Assembly: GCA_047601745.1 (NCBI GenBank)
Contig: JASGIS010000001.1
Coordinates: 3,906,001 to 3,970,000 of the forward strand
Reading direction: 5' to 3'
Source of the DNA: JAKPAM01 sp047601745
GTDB taxonomy: Bacteria; Pseudomonadota; Gammaproteobacteria; Burkholderiales; Burkholderiaceae_E
DNA: 64,000 nucleotides
A model generated the notes under the pieces. The model did not search any database, was not told the DNA's origin, and saw only the letters and a program-made list of their open reading frames with translations. Made by a program: the position numbers and the translations under genes. This document shows, in pieces, positions 17,078-25,476 of the stretch (position 1 is the stretch's first letter; every line of letters begins with the position of its first letter).

Positions 17078-18229
17078 TCAGACGATCAATCGCTCGCGTT
17101 CGCGATCGCGGCCATCGCCGTCGGCGTCGAAGCGGTCCGGCGACAGCGACGAGACGTCGATGAACGGCGCCTCGCCGCAGGCCAGTTGCGCGATGATCCG
17201 GCCGATCGCCGCCGCCTGCTGCACGCCGTGCCCCGAGAATCCGCAGGCATCGAGCCAGCCCGGTGCCCGCGCGGTCGGACCGACCAGCGGCTGGTGGTCG
17301 GGCGTGACCTCGTAGTAGCCCCACCAGCTCGCCTTGCGATCGAGTCCGATCGAGTCGAACCAGGGGAACCGGTCGAGCAGCGGCTCGATCGTCGCGTCGA
17401 GCCACGACCAGTCGACGCCTTCGGAGAAACCGATTTCGGCGGGGTCGCTGCGCCCGAACAGCAGGCGTTGCCGTTCGGATCGGAACCACGCTCCGCTGGC
17501 GACGTCGACCGTCAACGGATGGCGGTGCGGCGTCGCCAGCGGGCCGCTGCAGAAGACCATGCGGCGGGCCGGTTGCACGGGCACGGCGAGACCCGCCATC
17601 CGCCCCGTTTCGCCGGACCATGCCCCGCAGGCATTGACCAGCCATCGGCCGATGTGTTCATGGTCGCCGGCGCGGACCCGCCAGCGTTCGCGCCCGTCGT
17701 CGTCGAGCCGGCTGATCGCGTCGACGCGGCGATCCAGATGCAGCACGGCGCCGGCTTCACGCGCGCGCCGCGCGTAGGTCATCGTGATGCCGTGCGGATC
17801 GACGACGCCGTCGGTCGGACAGAAGGTCGCGCCCGCGAGGTCGTCGATGCGGCTGCGGACGATCGACCGCGAGGCCTCGGGCGTCAGGATCCGGACGTCA
17901 TGGCCGAGCCGCTGCTGCAGTCGCGCGCCGTCCCGATGCGCGGGCCACGCGTCCGCCGGAACGAGAAACAGATAGCCGATCGGATCATAAGCGGCGGCGG
18001 GCATCGTCGCGTACTCGGCGATGCTGGCCGCCGACAACGCGATGTTGGTGGCGTCCGAGAACTGCACGCGCACGCCGGCGGCGCTGCGAGCCGTCGATCC
18101 GGTGGCCGCCGCGTTCTCGCGTTCGAGCCAGCGCACGCTTAGTCCGCGTTCGGCCAGCCGGCACGCGCAGGCGGCGCCGATGATGCCGGCGCCGATGACG
18201 ATCACGTCGTCGACGGTCGCCGGATTCAT
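17078..18229 (-). CDS. FAD-dependent amine/amino-acid oxidoreductase (DAO family)
   Basis: A 383-residue flavoprotein of the D-amino-acid oxidase / sarcosine-oxidase beta family. FAD binding is shown by VIVIGAGIIGAACACRLAE at the N-terminus (GAGIIG at 13-18); a second typical stretch is WGYYEVTPDHQPLVGP, and the C-terminal GFSGHGVQQAAAIGRIIA is the usual flavin-contacting end. ATG 18229 overlaps the stop of the preceding gene by ATGA. Its partner is an ornithine-cyclodeaminase-family protein, so the pair may oxidise an amino or imino acid and reduce the resulting cyclic imine. The substrate is not known. The C-terminus ends in a charged tail. Confidence 0.85.
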   Translation of the reverse strand: MNPATVDDVIVIGAGIIGAACACRLAERGLSVRWLERENAAATGSTARSAAGVRVQFSDATNIALSAASIAEYATMPAAAYDPIGYLFLVPADAWPAHRDGARLQQRLGHDVRILTPEASRSIVRSRIDDLAGATFCPTDGVVDPHGITMTYARRAREAGAVLHLDRRVDAISRLDDDGRERWRVRAGDHEHIGRWLVNACGAWSGETGRMAGLAVPVQPARRMVFCSGPLATPHRHPLTVDVASGAWFRSERQRLLFGRSDPAEIGFSEGVDWSWLDATIEPLLDRFPWFDSIGLDRKASWWGYYEVTPDHQPLVGPTARAPGWLDACGFSGHGVQQAAAIGRIIAQLACGEAPFIDVSSLSPDRFDADGDGRDRERERLIV

Positions 18230-19266
18230 GGCTCCGCGACGAGACGGCAGGCGGCCAGATCCCATAGCGCCTGGCCGACGCTCTTGAAGACCGTCGGGCG
18301 AGGGCGGTCGGACCCCGTGCGGTCGGACCCCGTATGGTCCGCCGGTACCGGCTCGTCGTCGCGCTTGCCGGACGCCCGATCACCGTCCGCCTGATCGTCG
18401 TCCGAGGGATCGTCGTCCGCGGAATCCGCGGGCGGCTCGTCCCGCGGCAGCAGCCGTTCGAGCGGCGTCACCGTGCTCCAGTCGACGCCCGCCTGGATCA
18501 GGTCGCCGGCCTCGTGGCGCGCGCCGGCCAGATCGTCGACGACGACGCGCGAGCGGTGGACGAGCGAGGCGGGCAGTTCGCACATCTGCGGCCGGTAGGC
18601 GCCGACGGCGACGACCAGCGCATCGTCGCGGACCCGGTCGGGGATGACCGCGGCGGTGGCGGTCGTCGCCAGTACGATCAGCCGGTGGCGCGCGACCGCG
18701 GCGTCCAGGTCGTCGACGCATCGGGCCCGCCAGCCGCGCGCCAGCGCGAAGGCGACCAGGCGCTCGGCCGACGCCGGCGTGCGCGACGCGATCTCGAAGT
18801 CCTGCAGCCCGAGCCCTTCGGCCAGCGCCTGCAGATGGATCCGCGCCTGCGCGCCGGCGCCGACGATCAGCGCCGACGGCGGCCGCGGCGCGAGCAGGTG
18901 GATCGTCGCCAGCAGCGACACCGCCGCCGTGCGCCGCGCGGTGACGACCTGGCCATCAATGACGGCCAGGCGCCGGCCGGTGTCCGCGCGCATCAGCGTG
19001 ACTTCGCTCTGCACGCTGGGCAGGCCGATCGACGGGTTGCCGGCGTGCACGGTGACGATCTTCGTCGACACGTACTGTCCGTCCGTCGCGGGCATCGCCA
19101 GCAGCACGCCGCCGGCCAGCGGCAGCGCGAGGCGTTCGGGCGAGGTCGTCAGGCCCTCGCGCTTGCGCGCCATCATCCGCGCGATCGCGTCGATCAGCGC
19201 CGGCCAGGGCAGGCGCCGTTCGGTCGCCTCGGCATCGAACATCGGCGGTGCGGATGCTGCGGTCAT
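18226..19266 (-). CDS. Ornithine cyclodeaminase / mu-crystallin family protein, probable cyclic-imine reductase
   Basis: A 346-residue NAD(P)-dependent enzyme. The active-site Lys lies in QYVSTKIVTVH (about 69), and the Rossmann glycines are in LIVGAGAQARIHLQAL (134-149). Where true ornithine cyclodeaminases have Gly-Ala-Asp, with a catalytic Asp, this protein reads VGAYRPQMCELP. Loss of that Asp is typical of family members that reduce pyrroline-2-carboxylate or similar ketimines. About 49 extra residues, mostly Asp, Pro, Ser and Arg (276-324), interrupt the C-terminus just before TVFKSVGQALWD; they are absent from usual homologues. It is joined by ATGA overlaps to the radical SAM gene upstream and the FAD oxidase downstream. 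Confidence 0.85.
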   Translation of the reverse strand: MTAASAPPMFDAEATERRLPWPALIDAIARMMARKREGLTTSPERLALPLAGGVLLAMPATDGQYVSTKIVTVHAGNPSIGLPSVQSEVTLMRADTGRRLAVIDGQVVTARRTAAVSLLATIHLLAPRPPSALIVGAGAQARIHLQALAEGLGLQDFEIASRTPASAERLVAFALARGWRARCVDDLDAAVARHRLIVLATTATAAVIPDRVRDDALVVAVGAYRPQMCELPASLVHRSRVVVDDLAGARHEAGDLIQAGVDWSTVTPLERLLPRDEPPADSADDDPSDDDQADGDRASGKRDDEPVPADHTGSDRTGSDRPRPTVFKSVGQALWDLAACRLVAEP

Positions 19267-20774
19267 CGAGCGACTCCTGGTGTTTCGGCGTGCGCGAAGC
19301 GCTGTTGCCGCGGCGGAGCGGCCGTTTCGCGCTGCCGGTGCGTGCCCAGCGCCCGGCCGTCGTCGGCCAGCGCCCGGTCGATCCGTGCCGTCGTCGTTCC
19401 GGGCGGTAGCGGCTGCGCGCGCAGCCAGTCGGCCAGCAGCCGATGCAGCCGCGGCGCGGCGAAGCGATAAGTGCTGTCGGTGCGCGCGTACAGCCAGTCG
19501 GAGAACGCCATGAACCGCGCGAACGGCGCGTCGCCGAGCAGCCAGGGCAGCGTCTGCGCGAAGCGGCCGGCGTTGGCGACCAGGTCCCAGTACCGCGCGA
19601 AGCGGTTCAGCCGCTGCATGTCGGTGAACGCGATGCGGTCGGTCGCCAGCACGTTGTACGGCGGGTTCGGGTTGAAGCGCAGGCCGTAGGCCTCGGTATG
19701 GCGAATGATCGGCGTGCCGCGCAGCCGCTTGAGCACGCCGACCTGGATCTCGTGCGGCCTCAGCGCCCACAGACGGTCGAAGCCCGCGGCGAAACCCGGC
19801 AGGTCCTCGCCGGGCAGACCGGCGATCAGGTCGACGTGCAGATGCGCGTGCGTCGACTCGCGCAGCCAGCGCAGATTGCTCTGGGCCTCGTCGTTGTCCT
19901 GCCGGCGGCTGATCAGGCGCTGGACCTGCGGATCCCAGGTCTGGATACCGATCTCCAGTTGCAGGCAGCTGGGCGGAAAGGCGGCCAGCCGGTCGCGCAG
20001 CGCGGCCGGCAGATGGTCGGGCACCAGCTCGAAATGCGCGAACACCGGATCGTCGGGAGCGTCGGCGATGCGCGCCAGAAAGAAGTCGAGGATCGCGACG
20101 CTGGTCGCGACCTTCAGGTTGAACGTGCGGTCGATGAACTTGAACCGACGCGCGCCGCGCCGGTACAGCGCGTCGAGTTCGCCGAGAAAGCGGCCGGTGT
20201 CGAACGGCACTGCGGTCCTGTCCAGCGACGACAGGCAGAACTCGCATTTGAACGGGCAGCCGCGCGAGGCCTCGACGTAGAGGTGGCGGTGGGCGATGTC
20301 GTGCGCCGTGTACCACGGGTAAGGCGGGCACAGCGTATCCGGATCGCCGGTTTCGCCGGCGATGCGCTTCATCAGCGGCGGCGGTCCGTCGAGCAACTGA
20401 TCGCACAGCTTGCGCAGACTGATCTCGCCCGGCCCGGTGATCAGGAAGTCGGCCAGCGCGACGATCGGCTGGCGCTCCGGCTCGTGGCTGACTTCGGGGC
20501 CGCCGATGACGATCCGCACGTCGGGCGCCAGCGCCTTGAGCACGCCGATCAGCCGTGTCGTTTCGTCGACGTTCCAGATGTAGACGCTCAGGCCGATGAT
20601 CCGCGGCGATTCGGCGAGCAGCGCCTCGGCCATCGACTCGATGCGCGCGCCGGTGACGAATTCGATCAGTCGGGCCTGCGACTGCCAGCGGCCCAGGTTG
20701 GCGAACAGGCAGCGCAGCGCCAGGGAACTGTGTGCATGGCGCGCGTTGATCGTGGCCAGCACGACGGCCGTCAT
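19263..20774 (-). CDS. B12-binding-type radical SAM protein
   Basis: A 503-residue protein with an N-terminal Rossmann-like B12-binding-type domain (about 1-125, with IIGLSVYIWNVDETTRL and IVIGGPEVSHE) and a radical SAM core whose cluster cysteines are 173, 177 and 180 in SRGCPFKCEFC. It ends with a domain of the DUF4080 kind. The classic cobalamin ligand Asp-x-His-x-x-Gly is not evident, so corrinoid use is uncertain. The reaction is unknown. The last 40 residues are low-complexity. It is coupled by ATGA to pyrD before it and the cyclodeaminase-family gene after it. Confidence 0.85.
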   Translation of the reverse strand: MTAVVLATINARHAHSSLALRCLFANLGRWQSQARLIEFVTGARIESMAEALLAESPRIIGLSVYIWNVDETTRLIGVLKALAPDVRIVIGGPEVSHEPERQPIVALADFLITGPGEISLRKLCDQLLDGPPPLMKRIAGETGDPDTLCPPYPWYTAHDIAHRHLYVEASRGCPFKCEFCLSSLDRTAVPFDTGRFLGELDALYRRGARRFKFIDRTFNLKVATSVAILDFFLARIADAPDDPVFAHFELVPDHLPAALRDRLAAFPPSCLQLEIGIQTWDPQVQRLISRRQDNDEAQSNLRWLRESTHAHLHVDLIAGLPGEDLPGFAAGFDRLWALRPHEIQVGVLKRLRGTPIIRHTEAYGLRFNPNPPYNVLATDRIAFTDMQRLNRFARYWDLVANAGRFAQTLPWLLGDAPFARFMAFSDWLYARTDSTYRFAAPRLHRLLADWLRAQPLPPGTTTARIDRALADDGRALGTHRQRETAAPPRQQRFAHAETPGVAR

Positions 20775-21841
20775 CGGCCGCCGGAAACCGCTTGCGCGGC
20801 CGGTTCGCGCGGTGGCGGAGAAGCGCCGCGCAGTGCGCGCGCGACCCGTCCGACCAGTTGCGGGCCTTCGTAGATCAGGCCGGTATACAACTGCACGAGC
20901 GTGGCGCCGGCCGCCAGCTTGGCCTTCGCGTCGCCGGCCGACGCGATGCCGCCGACGCCGATGATCGGGAACTGCGCGGGCAGGTTCGCGCGCAGCGCGC
21001 GGATCACGCGGTTGGACGCCTCGAACACCGGGCGTCCGGACAGGCCGCCGGTCTCGTCGGCGTGCGGCAGGCCGGCCACGGCCTCGCGCGAGACCGTCGT
21101 GTTCGTCGCGATCACGCCGTCGATCCCGTGCCGCACGAGCAGCTCGGCGATCGTGCGGATCTGTTCGTCGTCCAGGTCGGGCGCGATCTTGAGCACCAGC
21201 GGCACGTAGCGCCGGTGTTCGTCGGCCAGCCGCTGCTGGCGCTCGCGCAGCGCGGCGAGCATCCGCGTCAGTTCGTCGGCGCCCTGCAACTGGCGCAGGT
21301 TCGTCGTGTTCGGCGACGAGATGTTGACCGTCACGTAACCGGCGTGCGGATAGACCTTGTCAAGGCAGAACAGGTAATCGTCGACCGCGCGTTCGATCGG
21401 CGTCGTCGCGTTCTTGCCGATGTTCAGGCCCAGCACGCCGTCATAGCGCGCGCGGCCCAGGTTGGCCAGCAGGTGGTCGACCCCGTGATTGTTGAAGCCC
21501 ATCCGGTTGATCAGCGCGCCGGCCTGCACGAGCCGGAACATCCGCGGCTTCGGGTTGCCGGGCTGCGGCTTGGGCGTCACCGTGCCGACCTCGATGAAGC
21601 CGAAGCCCATCGCCGCCAGGCCGTCGACGTGCGCGCCGTTCTTGTCGAGTCCGGCGGCCAGCCCGACGCGATTGCGGAACCGCAATCCCATCACGGTCAC
21701 CGGGTCGTCGACCGGGCGGCCGGCCAGCACGCGCAGCGCGCCGGTGCGCGCCATCATGTCGATGTTGGCCAGCGTCAGTTCATGCGCGGCTTCGGGGTCC
21801 AGGCCGAACAGCAGGGGCCTGGCGAACAGATAAGGATTCAT
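20771..21841 (-). CDS. pyrD: Dihydroorotate dehydrogenase, class 2 (quinone)
   Basis: The inner-membrane-associated enzyme of pyrimidine synthesis that oxidises dihydroorotate with quinone. The protein has 356 residues and begins MNPYLFARPLLFGLDPEAAH, the membrane-associating N-terminal helices of class 2. FMN and substrate contacts are seen in GLAAGLDKNGAHVDGLAAMG, NISSPNTTNLRQLQ (with the catalytic Ser) and FPIIGVGGIASAGDAKAKL. Start and stop both take part in ATGA overlaps, with bpt upstream and the radical SAM gene downstream. Confidence 0.97.
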   Translation of the reverse strand: MNPYLFARPLLFGLDPEAAHELTLANIDMMARTGALRVLAGRPVDDPVTVMGLRFRNRVGLAAGLDKNGAHVDGLAAMGFGFIEVGTVTPKPQPGNPKPRMFRLVQAGALINRMGFNNHGVDHLLANLGRARYDGVLGLNIGKNATTPIERAVDDYLFCLDKVYPHAGYVTVNISSPNTTNLRQLQGADELTRMLAALRERQQRLADEHRRYVPLVLKIAPDLDDEQIRTIAELLVRHGIDGVIATNTTVSREAVAGLPHADETGGLSGRPVFEASNRVIRALRANLPAQFPIIGVGGIASAGDAKAKLAAGATLVQLYTGLIYEGPQLVGRVARALRGASPPPREPAAQAVSGGR

Positions 21842-22611
21842 CGAAAGCTGATCGGATGTTCGACCTGCGCCGCCGGGATCATCGCGTCGGTCATCGGTTG
21901 CCAGCGGCCGTCGACCAGCACCTCGATCGGGCGAAAGCGGGCCTTGTACGCCATCTTCGGGCTCTGCGCGATCCAGTAGCCCAGATACAGATACGGCAGC
22001 TTGAGCTGCCGGCACTGCTCGATCTGCCACAGGATGTTGTAGGTGCCGTAGCTGCTGCCTTCGACGCCCGGATCGAAGAACGTGTAGACCGACGACAGGC
22101 CGTCGTTGAGGATGTCGATGATCGACACCATGCGCAGCGTGCCGTCGTCCTCGCGGAACTCGACGAGGCGCGTGTTGATCTTGCTCTGCAGCAGGAACTG
22201 CGCGTACTGGTCGCGGCTGTCCTGATCCATGCCGCCGCCCGCGTGCCGCGTCGACTGATAGGCCAGGTAGAGCTGGTAGTGCTCGGCGGAGAACCCGAGC
22301 CGCGCGACCAGCGTGCGCAGCGGCGCATGGCGCGCGCCGGCCCGCCGCTGGCTGCGGCTGGGCGCGAACTGCGCGACCGGAATCCGCACCGGCAGGCAGG
22401 CCTTGCAGCCGTCGCAGTGCGGACGATAAGTGAACACGCCGCTACGGCGAAAGCCGGCGCGGACCAGTTCGCTGTAGATGTCGGCGTTGATCAGGTGATT
22501 GGGCGTGGCCACCTGGGAACGCGCCTGCAGGCCCGGCAGATAGCTGCACGGGTAGGGCGCCGTCGCATAGAACTGCAGCGTCGAGAACGGAAGTTCCTTG
22601 AGGTGACTCAT
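21838..22611 (-). CDS. bpt: Aspartate/glutamate leucyl-tRNA-protein transferase
   Basis: Bpt transfers Leu from tRNA to proteins beginning with Asp or Glu, marking them for ClpS/ClpAP. The 257-residue protein has the family stretches PCSYLPGLQARSQVATP, CDGCKACLPVRIPV with its cysteines, and YLYLGYWIAQSPKMAYKARF. It overlaps aat by ATGA, so both arms of the bacterial N-degron pathway are translationally coupled. Length is normal. Confidence 0.96.
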   Translation of the reverse strand: MSHLKELPFSTLQFYATAPYPCSYLPGLQARSQVATPNHLINADIYSELVRAGFRRSGVFTYRPHCDGCKACLPVRIPVAQFAPSRSQRRAGARHAPLRTLVARLGFSAEHYQLYLAYQSTRHAGGGMDQDSRDQYAQFLLQSKINTRLVEFREDDGTLRMVSIIDILNDGLSSVYTFFDPGVEGSSYGTYNILWQIEQCRQLKLPYLYLGYWIAQSPKMAYKARFRPIEVLVDGRWQPMTDAMIPAAQVEHPISFR

Positions 22612-23345
22612 ACCTTGGGAAACTCGATCTGGACCGCCGACCAGTCGGGCGGCGGCAGGGCGGTCAATTCGGCGACTTCGGCCAGAAAGGCCTCACGGCC
22701 GATCTCCGCCGCACCGAGCGACGCCAGGTGCCGGGTACGCTGCTGGCAGTCTATCACGCGGAACCCCAGCGACCGGAGCGTCCCGACCCATGCGTACAAC
22801 GCGATCTTCGACGCGTCGGTCACCCGCGCGAACATCGATTCGCCGTAGAACATGCGGCCGATCGACACGCCGTACAACCCGCCGATCAACGGCGCGTCCG
22901 GACCGTCGTGCTGCCAGACTTCGACCGAGCGGGCGTGCCCGAGCGCGTGCAGCCGTTGATAGGCGTCGGCGATCTCGGCGGTGATCCACGTGCCGTCCTG
23001 GTCGGGGCGCGGCGCCGCGCATTCGCGCATCACCCGCGCGAAGCAGCGATCCATCGTGATCGTCCAGCCGCCGGGGCGGCTCACGCGCCGGATCGTCTTG
23101 ACCATCGATCGCGAGGATTTGAAGCGATCCAGGTACAGCACCATCCGCGGATCGGGCGACCACCACAACACCGGTTCGCCGTCCGAATACCAGGGAAAGA
23201 TGCCGCCGCGATACGCTTCGAGCAGCCGGGTAGCCGACAGGTCGTATCCGGCCGCCAGCAGGCCGTTGGGCGAGCGCAGCGCGTATCGGGCCGGCGGCAG
23301 CGGTTCTGCAGGCGAGATCCATCGCAGGGCCGGAGCGCTGGCCAT
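22608..23345 (-). CDS. aat: Leucyl/phenylalanyl-tRNA-protein transferase
   Basis: Aat adds Leu or Phe from aminoacyl-tRNA to proteins with N-terminal Lys or Arg. The 245-residue protein shows EAYRGGIFPWYSDGEPVLWW and SPDPRMVLYLDRFKSSRSM near the N-terminus, then GGLYGVSIGRMFYGESMF and FRVIDCQQRTRHLASLGA. It follows the Nudix gene after 27 bases and overlaps bpt by ATGA. Confidence 0.97.
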   Translation of the reverse strand: MASAPALRWISPAEPLPPARYALRSPNGLLAAGYDLSATRLLEAYRGGIFPWYSDGEPVLWWSPDPRMVLYLDRFKSSRSMVKTIRRVSRPGGWTITMDRCFARVMRECAAPRPDQDGTWITAEIADAYQRLHALGHARSVEVWQHDGPDAPLIGGLYGVSIGRMFYGESMFARVTDASKIALYAWVGTLRSLGFRVIDCQQRTRHLASLGAAEIGREAFLAEVAELTALPPPDWSAVQIEFPKV

Positions 23346-23372
23346 CGCGTCGTGCGGCGCCGCGGGCGGCCG

Positions 23373-23951
23373 TCAGCCGGTCTTGCGCGCGTCGGTCGCG
23401 CCCGGGGCCGTCGTGCGAGGCGTGAAGCGCACCGAATCCGTGTGCATGCGCAGCCGGCCGGCGCGAAGGTCGTCGAAATACCAGCGCAGCGTCTTGTAGA
23501 CGGTCTTGAACGCGATCTGCGACCACGGGATCTCGTCCTCGGTGAACAGCCTCGCCTCGAGGCTTTCGGTGCCGGGGACGAAATGCGGATCGCTGAGCGT
23601 GGCCAGGTAGAAGATGTGGACCTGGTCGACCTGCGGGATGTCGATCAGCGAGTACAGCTCGCCGATCTCGATGCGGGCGCCGGCTTCCTCGTTGGTTTCG
23701 CGTTCGGCGCCTTCGGCGCTGGTCTCGCCGTTTTCCAAGAACCCGCCGGGCAGCGTCCAGAAGCCGTAGCGCGGTTCGATCGCGCGCTTGCACAGCAGCA
23801 CCTTGTCGCCGCTGACGGTGACGGTGCCGACGACCATCCGGGGATTCTCGTAGTGGATGCTGCCGCAGGCGTCACAGCAGGCGCGCTGGCGATTGTCGCC
23901 GGGCGGGATCTTCAGGGCCACCTCGTGGCCGCAGGCTGGACAGTATTTCAT
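23373..23951 (-). CDS. Nudix hydrolase with N-terminal zinc ribbon
   Basis: A 192-residue protein: a zinc ribbon with Cys4, 7, 26 and 29, followed by a Nudix domain whose box runs from Gly70 (GFLENGETS) through Glu76 to RETNEEAGA (84-92). The ribbon plus RRAIEP-type sequence (CKRAIEPRYGFWTLPGGF) matches a widespread subgroup annotated as ADP-ribose or nucleotide-sugar pyrophosphatase-like; the true substrate is unknown. It is first in the seven-gene minus-strand operon. A weak -10 candidate, TACACT, lies at 23981-23976. Confidence 0.88.
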   Translation of the reverse strand: MKYCPACGHEVALKIPPGDNRQRACCDACGSIHYENPRMVVGTVTVSGDKVLLCKRAIEPRYGFWTLPGGFLENGETSAEGAERETNEEAGARIEIGELYSLIDIPQVDQVHIFYLATLSDPHFVPGTESLEARLFTEDEIPWSQIAFKTVYKTLRWYFDDLRAGRLRMHTDSVRFTPRTTAPGATDARKTG

Positions 23952-24018
23952 GCGTGGTCTTATCGAGACCTGCGCAGTGTAGCGCAGGCGACGGCCCGGA
24001 CCACGCGAACGGGGCGAT

Positions 24019-24390
24019 TCAGATCGGTCCCGGCGACAGCAGCCCGGACAGCAGCAGCGACAGCAGGTACGCGGTCGCCAGCGTCGTCGATGCCCAGATC
24101 AGCATGCCGCGGCCCGAGCCGGTCCGCCAGCGCACGAAGCGGCTGACGGCCTCGCCGACCAGGATCGGCACGATCAGCGTGGCCAGCAGGCCCAGCGCGC
24201 CGGTTCCCCATTCGGCGATCGCCAGTGACCACGACGGCGCGCGCATCGGCCAGCGCGCGCCGCCCGGCTCGATGATCAGCAGCCCGAGCATCGCCAGGCT
24301 GGCCAGCGCCAGGCACGTCGAGAAGATCGAAAAGCGCCGGGCCGTGCGGCGGGCCGTCGACGTTTCGAGGCTGGTGATCGTGGCGCTCAT
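24019..24390 (-). CDS. Small hypothetical membrane protein
   Basis: A 123-residue protein not recognised as a known family. It has three hydrophobic segments: FSIFSTCLALASLAMLGLLI (about 22-41), a stretch around LAIAEWGTGALGLLATLIVP, and TLATAYLLSLLLSGLL near the end, separated by short basic loops. The start ATG 24390 has GGAG ten bases upstream. It is divergent from the HAD gene. Real coding is supported by the ribosome binding site and the coherent membrane pattern, not by homology. Confidence 0.55.
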   Translation of the reverse strand: MSATITSLETSTARRTARRFSIFSTCLALASLAMLGLLIIEPGGARWPMRAPSWSLAIAEWGTGALGLLATLIVPILVGEAVSRFVRWRTGSGRGMLIWASTTLATAYLLSLLLSGLLSPGPI

Positions 24391-24538
24391 GATCGTTCGG
24401 CTCCGTGGTTGACGTGCAGGGCTCGCGATGATTATCGAAGGGCCGTTTCCCGACGGGTGGCGTTCCCGGCCGCTTTCGCGTGTAGGACGATCGCTACAAT
24501 GCGTATCGCACGCCCCACGGCCAGGAGACATCGACATC

Positions 24539-25270
24539 ATGAAGCAAAGCGACGACATGCGTGGTCAATCCGGCATCCCCAAAATGAGGGTCATCGCGTT
24601 CGACGTGTTCGGCACCGTCGTCGACTGGCACGGCACGATCCGGCGCGAGATCGATGCGATGGCGCTGGGCGTCGACGGCGACGAGTTCGCGCTGGCCTGG
24701 CGTGCCGGCTACGCACCGGCGATGGCGCGAGTGATGAGCGGCGAACTGGGCTGGACGCGCATCGACGCGCTGCACCGGATGATCCTGGACGAGCTGATCG
24801 ACCGCTATCGGTTGACCGGGCTCGACGAGGAGCGGCGGCGCGAGCTGAACAAGGTCTGGCACCGCCTCGATCCGTGGCCCGACGCCGTCGCCGGCCTGGC
24901 GCGGCTGCGCGAGCACTACATCGTCTGTTCGCTGTCCAACGGCAACATCGGCCTGCTGGCCGACATGGCCAAACATGCGCGGCTGCCGTGGGACGTGATC
25001 CTGTCGGCCGAGGTCTTCCGCAAGTACAAGCCCGATCCGGCCACGTACCTGGGCGTCGCCGACGTGTTCGACGTGCCGCCCGAGCAGGTGATGCTGGCGG
25101 CGGCTCATCATAGCGACCTGGCCGGCGCCCGCGCCTGCGGCCTGGCCACCGCGTACATCGAGCGTCCGCTCGAGTTCGGCGCGGCCCGGCCCAAGGACGT
25201 CTCGCCCCGGCCCGACAACATGCTGCATGCGCGGGACATCGGGCACCTGGCCACGCTGATGGGCTGTTGA
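24539..25270 (+). CDS. Haloacid dehalogenase type II-like hydrolase
   Basis: A HAD-superfamily hydrolase of about 243 residues resembling L-2-haloacid dehalogenases. The nucleophile Asp lies in VIAFDVFGTVVDWHG; motif II is CSLSNGN; the Lys and Tyr of the active site are in RKYKPDPATYLGVAD. The last motif reads AAHHSDLAGARACGLATAY, with His where classical dehalogenases have Ser/Asn, so halide release is not assured; phosphatase activity is an alternative. ATG 24539 is preceded by AGGAG at 12 bases. The -10-like TACAAT lies at 24495-24500 with a weak -35. Confidence 0.85.
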   Translation: MKQSDDMRGQSGIPKMRVIAFDVFGTVVDWHGTIRREIDAMALGVDGDEFALAWRAGYAPAMARVMSGELGWTRIDALHRMILDELIDRYRLTGLDEERRRELNKVWHRLDPWPDAVAGLARLREHYIVCSLSNGNIGLLADMAKHARLPWDVILSAEVFRKYKPDPATYLGVADVFDVPPEQVMLAAAHHSDLAGARACGLATAYIERPLEFGAARPKDVSPRPDNMLHARDIGHLATLMGC

Positions 25271-25476
25271 CGCGCGGTCCGCTGTGGCGATTTTCCCAAT
25301 CCTTATGTCCTGACCTACCGCCCGGCCGTCTGGCCGCCGGGAGGCGGTCGCCGGGGCTCCAGTACAAAGGGCGATAGTCATCAGCCCGCGATGGTCGTTC
25401 GCGCGTTCCGGATTCGCAGGGACGGCGGCCGTCGTGTCGTCGGATTTTCGTCGGATCGCTCCGACAGAGAGCCTCC

